Source: Syntrophomonas sp. UBA5288 (lineage in GTDB: Bacteria > Bacillota > Syntrophomonadia > Syntrophomonadales > Syntrophomonadaceae). Taken from it: a stretch of DNA of 7,216 bases. Positions 5,519-7,216 of this stretch are shown here, piece after piece. The notes below the pieces were generated by a model, which was given only the letters and a program-made list of their open reading frames with translations, searched no databases and was not told the DNA's origin. The translations under genes were made by a program, and so were the position numbers. How positions within the stretch are numbered: position 1 is the first letter of the stretch; every line of letters begins with the position of its first letter. The stretch is taken from contig DHSK01000178.1 in NCBI GenBank assembly GCA_002408445.1, positions 1-7,216 of the forward strand, in the 5' to 3' direction.

Positions 5519-7003
5519 ATGGCGTATCTGGCTTTGTACCGGGTGTGGCGCCCCGGTCGTTTTGATGAAGTAGTGGGGCAGGAGCAGACCGTTACCGCCC
5601 TGCGCAATGCAGTAAAAACGGGACAGTTATCGCATGCCTATCTTTTTTCAGGCCCGAGGGGTACAGGCAAGACCAGTATCGCCAAGATTCTGGCCAAAGC
5701 GGTAAACTGCGAGAATGTAGTGGAAGGTGAGCCCTGTAACCAGTGTTCCACCTGCCGGGACATCAATAACAGCAATTTTATGGATGTCATTGAAATCGAT
5801 GCCGCTTCCAACCGGGGCATCGATGAAATTAGGGATCTCAGGGCCCGGGTCCGGATACTGCCGGCTCAGGGCAAGAAAAAAGTATATATTATCGATGAAG
5901 TTCACATGCTGACCACCGAAGCATTTAATGCTTTATTAAAAACCCTGGAAGAACCGCCTGACTCGGTAATCTTTATCCTGGCTACCACCGAAGCCCAGAA
6001 GATACCGGCGACCATCCTGTCGCGCTGTCAGAATTACAACTTCCGCCGGCTGACCCTGGCCGAAATCAGCCAAAGACTGCAACAGGTGGCAGACAGCAAT
6101 GATATCGACCTGGAAGAAGCGGCCCGCGACCTGATTGCCCGGCGTGCCAATGGCGGCATGCGCGATGCCTTAAGCCTGCTGGACCAGGTCCATTCTTATA
6201 AAGGCCATAAAATAACAGGTCAGGATGTCATGTCGGTACTGGGTCTGGTCGATGAAAACTTCATGGCCCGGTTGATAAATGCGGTCCTGACCCACGAGAT
6301 TGCAGAAGTTGTCGGGCTTCTCAACCAGGCCCTGGTGGAAGGCAAGGAAGCCCTGCAGATAGTCCGGGAAGCATCCCTCTATATACGGGACCTGATGTTT
6401 TACCGGCTGCTGGGGGAAGACGTTCTCATGAGCTATGTCAGTGAAACCGGTAAAAAGTATTTAAAACAGCAGAAAGACCTGGTTTCACCATCCGATCTGA
6501 TGAAAGCCCTGAAGGTTTTAATGGGTGCGGGGGAAAAACTGAAATTCAGCGAAGGCCAGAAGTTCCTGCTGGAAATGAGCTTTATGGAGATAACCGCTTT
6601 GTTTGCTCCGCATGAGGAAGCTAAAAAAGCGCCTCCCGAAAGAAAAGCCGCCGCAGCACCTGAACCGAAGGAACGCAAAGATGCCCTGGAAGGAACCTGG
6701 AACAAGATTCTGGCCGGGGTGAAAGAAGTAAAAATACCTACCCATGCCCTGCTTTGCCAGGGCAAACTGCTGGGCGCCCGGGGCGATTCTCTATACATAG
6801 GTTTTAAAAAAGGCTATAAATTTCACAAAGAAAGACTGGAGGAGAATCCCAACCGGGAGATAGTAGAGGGAGTAGTAAAAGAAATCTTTGGCAAGAATCT
6901 GGATATTCAATTTATTTTTTTGGATGACAACCAGTATAATGATATTATTGTTAAAAGAGCCATTGAATATTTTGGTGAAGACATAGTAGAAATAAAGGAT
7001 TGA
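5519..7003 (+). CDS. dnaX: DNA polymerase III subunit gamma/tau (clamp loader)
   Basis: This is the AAA+ ATPase of the clamp loader, which opens the beta sliding clamp and places it on primed DNA at the replication fork. The N-terminus MAYLALYRVWRP is the family hallmark. Walker A is GPRGTGKT (45-52). The zinc module uses Cys64, Cys73, Cys76 and Cys79. Walker B is VYIIDE (122-127), sensor 1 lies in LATTE (154-158), and the SRC motif (168-170) supplies the arginine finger. Domain III follows to about residue 365. A short charged, Ala/Pro-rich linker (about 367-390) then leads to a C-terminal domain with the pattern expected of the Firmicute tau tail (THALLCQGKLLGARGDSLYIGFKKGYKFHKE). At 494 aa it is shorter than many tau proteins, mostly because the linker is short. 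AGGAGG lies 8 nt before the ATG. ybaB follows closely, probably in the same operon. Confidence 0.98.
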   Translation: MAYLALYRVWRPGRFDEVVGQEQTVTALRNAVKTGQLSHAYLFSGPRGTGKTSIAKILAKAVNCENVVEGEPCNQCSTCRDINNSNFMDVIEIDAASNRGIDEIRDLRARVRILPAQGKKKVYIIDEVHMLTTEAFNALLKTLEEPPDSVIFILATTEAQKIPATILSRCQNYNFRRLTLAEISQRLQQVADSNDIDLEEAARDLIARRANGGMRDALSLLDQVHSYKGHKITGQDVMSVLGLVDENFMARLINAVLTHEIAEVVGLLNQALVEGKEALQIVREASLYIRDLMFYRLLGEDVLMSYVSETGKKYLKQQKDLVSPSDLMKALKVLMGAGEKLKFSEGQKFLLEMSFMEITALFAPHEEAKKAPPERKAAAAPEPKERKDALEGTWNKILAGVKEVKIPTHALLCQGKLLGARGDSLYIGFKKGYKFHKERLEENPNREIVEGVVKEIFGKNLDIQFIFLDDNQYNDIIVKRAIEYFGEDIVEIKD

Positions 7004-7016
7004 GGTGTTTAGAAAA

Positions 7017-7216
7017 ATGAAATTTAACCCTGGCGGCGGCGCAAATATGAATAACATGATCAAACAGGCCAAAAAAGTGCAGGAACAGATAGCCAGAATG
7101 CAGGAAGAGCTAAAGGAAAAGGTCCTGGAAACCTCTGCCGGCGGAGGTGCCGTAAACATTAAAATAAACGGCAAACAGCAGCTGCTGGAGATTAAAATTA
7201 AACCTGAGGTAGTAGA
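7017..7216 (+). CDS. ybaB: YbaB/EbfC family nucleoid-associated protein (5' part, cut by window edge)
   Basis: Only the first 66 codons are present; the family is about 105 aa. YbaB/EbfC proteins are small dimeric DNA-binding proteins linked to the nucleoid, and genes for them commonly sit between dnaX and recR. The sequence has the family pattern: a glycine-containing N-terminus (MKFNPGGGANMNNMIKQ), a long amphipathic helix (about 14-38, QAKKVQEQIARMQEELKEKVLE) and the signature TSAGGGAVNIKINGKQQLLEIKI. GAGGTG (7002-7007) lies 9 nt before the ATG and overlaps the dnaX stop codon. The 13-nt gap from dnaX suggests cotranscription. An internal ATG at 7047 lacks an RBS. Confidence 0.95.
   Translation, partial: MKFNPGGGANMNNMIKQAKKVQEQIARMQEELKEKVLETSAGGGAVNIKINGKQQLLEIKIKPEVV

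Noticed and set aside
5173..5607. Stop-free minus-strand frame of 144 codons across the ffs-dnaX gap and the dnaX 5' end
   Set aside because: The ATG lies inside dnaX on the opposite strand, there is no RBS, and the product has ten cysteines and no recognisable domain. It is unusually long for noncoding DNA, but is better explained by chance or a decayed sequence.
6791..7174. 127-codon minus-strand frame over the dnaX 3' end and ybaB
   Set aside because: Opposite strand of two well-recognised conserved genes, with no RBS or family features.

Overview
The window reads as a chromosomal segment of a low-to-mid GC Firmicute, most likely of the Clostridia. Four things point there: a long SRP RNA with an Alu domain directly upstream of dnaX-ybaB (the order familiar from Bacillus and clostridia), strong GGAGG-type ribosome binding sites, AT-rich promoters of the TTGACA/TATAAT type, and a lipoprotein solute-binding protein. 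A syntrophic or otherwise anaerobic clostridial lineage would fit, but the genus is inference only.

Layout. (1) 1-2307, plus strand: a three-gene polar amino-acid ABC importer (binding lipoprotein, HisM/GlnP-type permease, GlnQ-type ATPase). It has a partial promoter at the window edge, an ATGA overlap between the last two genes, and a hairpin-plus-T5 terminator. (2) 2331-2902, minus strand: a convergent, single-gene Hsp20 small heat-shock protein unit with its own sigma-A-like promoter, strong RBS and intrinsic terminator. (3) 3153-4592, plus strand: a stand-alone MATE-family (MepA-like) efflux protein, divergent from hsp20 across about 390 bp of AT-rich DNA. (4) 4626-5006: a complete transcription unit for the large-type bacterial SRP RNA (ffs), with promoter, RNA of about 274 nt and terminator. 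(5) 5008-5518: a gap of about 510 bp with no convincing gene, holding short ACACAGAT direct repeats, small inverted repeats and possibly decayed coding sequence. (6) 5519-7216: dnaX (clamp-loader tau/gamma subunit, 494 aa, complete), followed 13 nt later by the start of ybaB/ebfC, cut off by the window edge; recR would be expected next.

The genes form independent units: nutrient uptake, proteostasis, drug or metabolite efflux, protein targeting and DNA replication. I found no phage, transposon, CRISPR, toxin-antitoxin or defence locus, and no clear undescribed system. The least explained stretch is the ffs-dnaX gap. The other points worth checking are regulatory: the hsp20 leader, the stacked terminators between the convergent units, the processed SRP RNA leader, and an A-run at the junction in dnaX where shorter forms arise in other bacteria.
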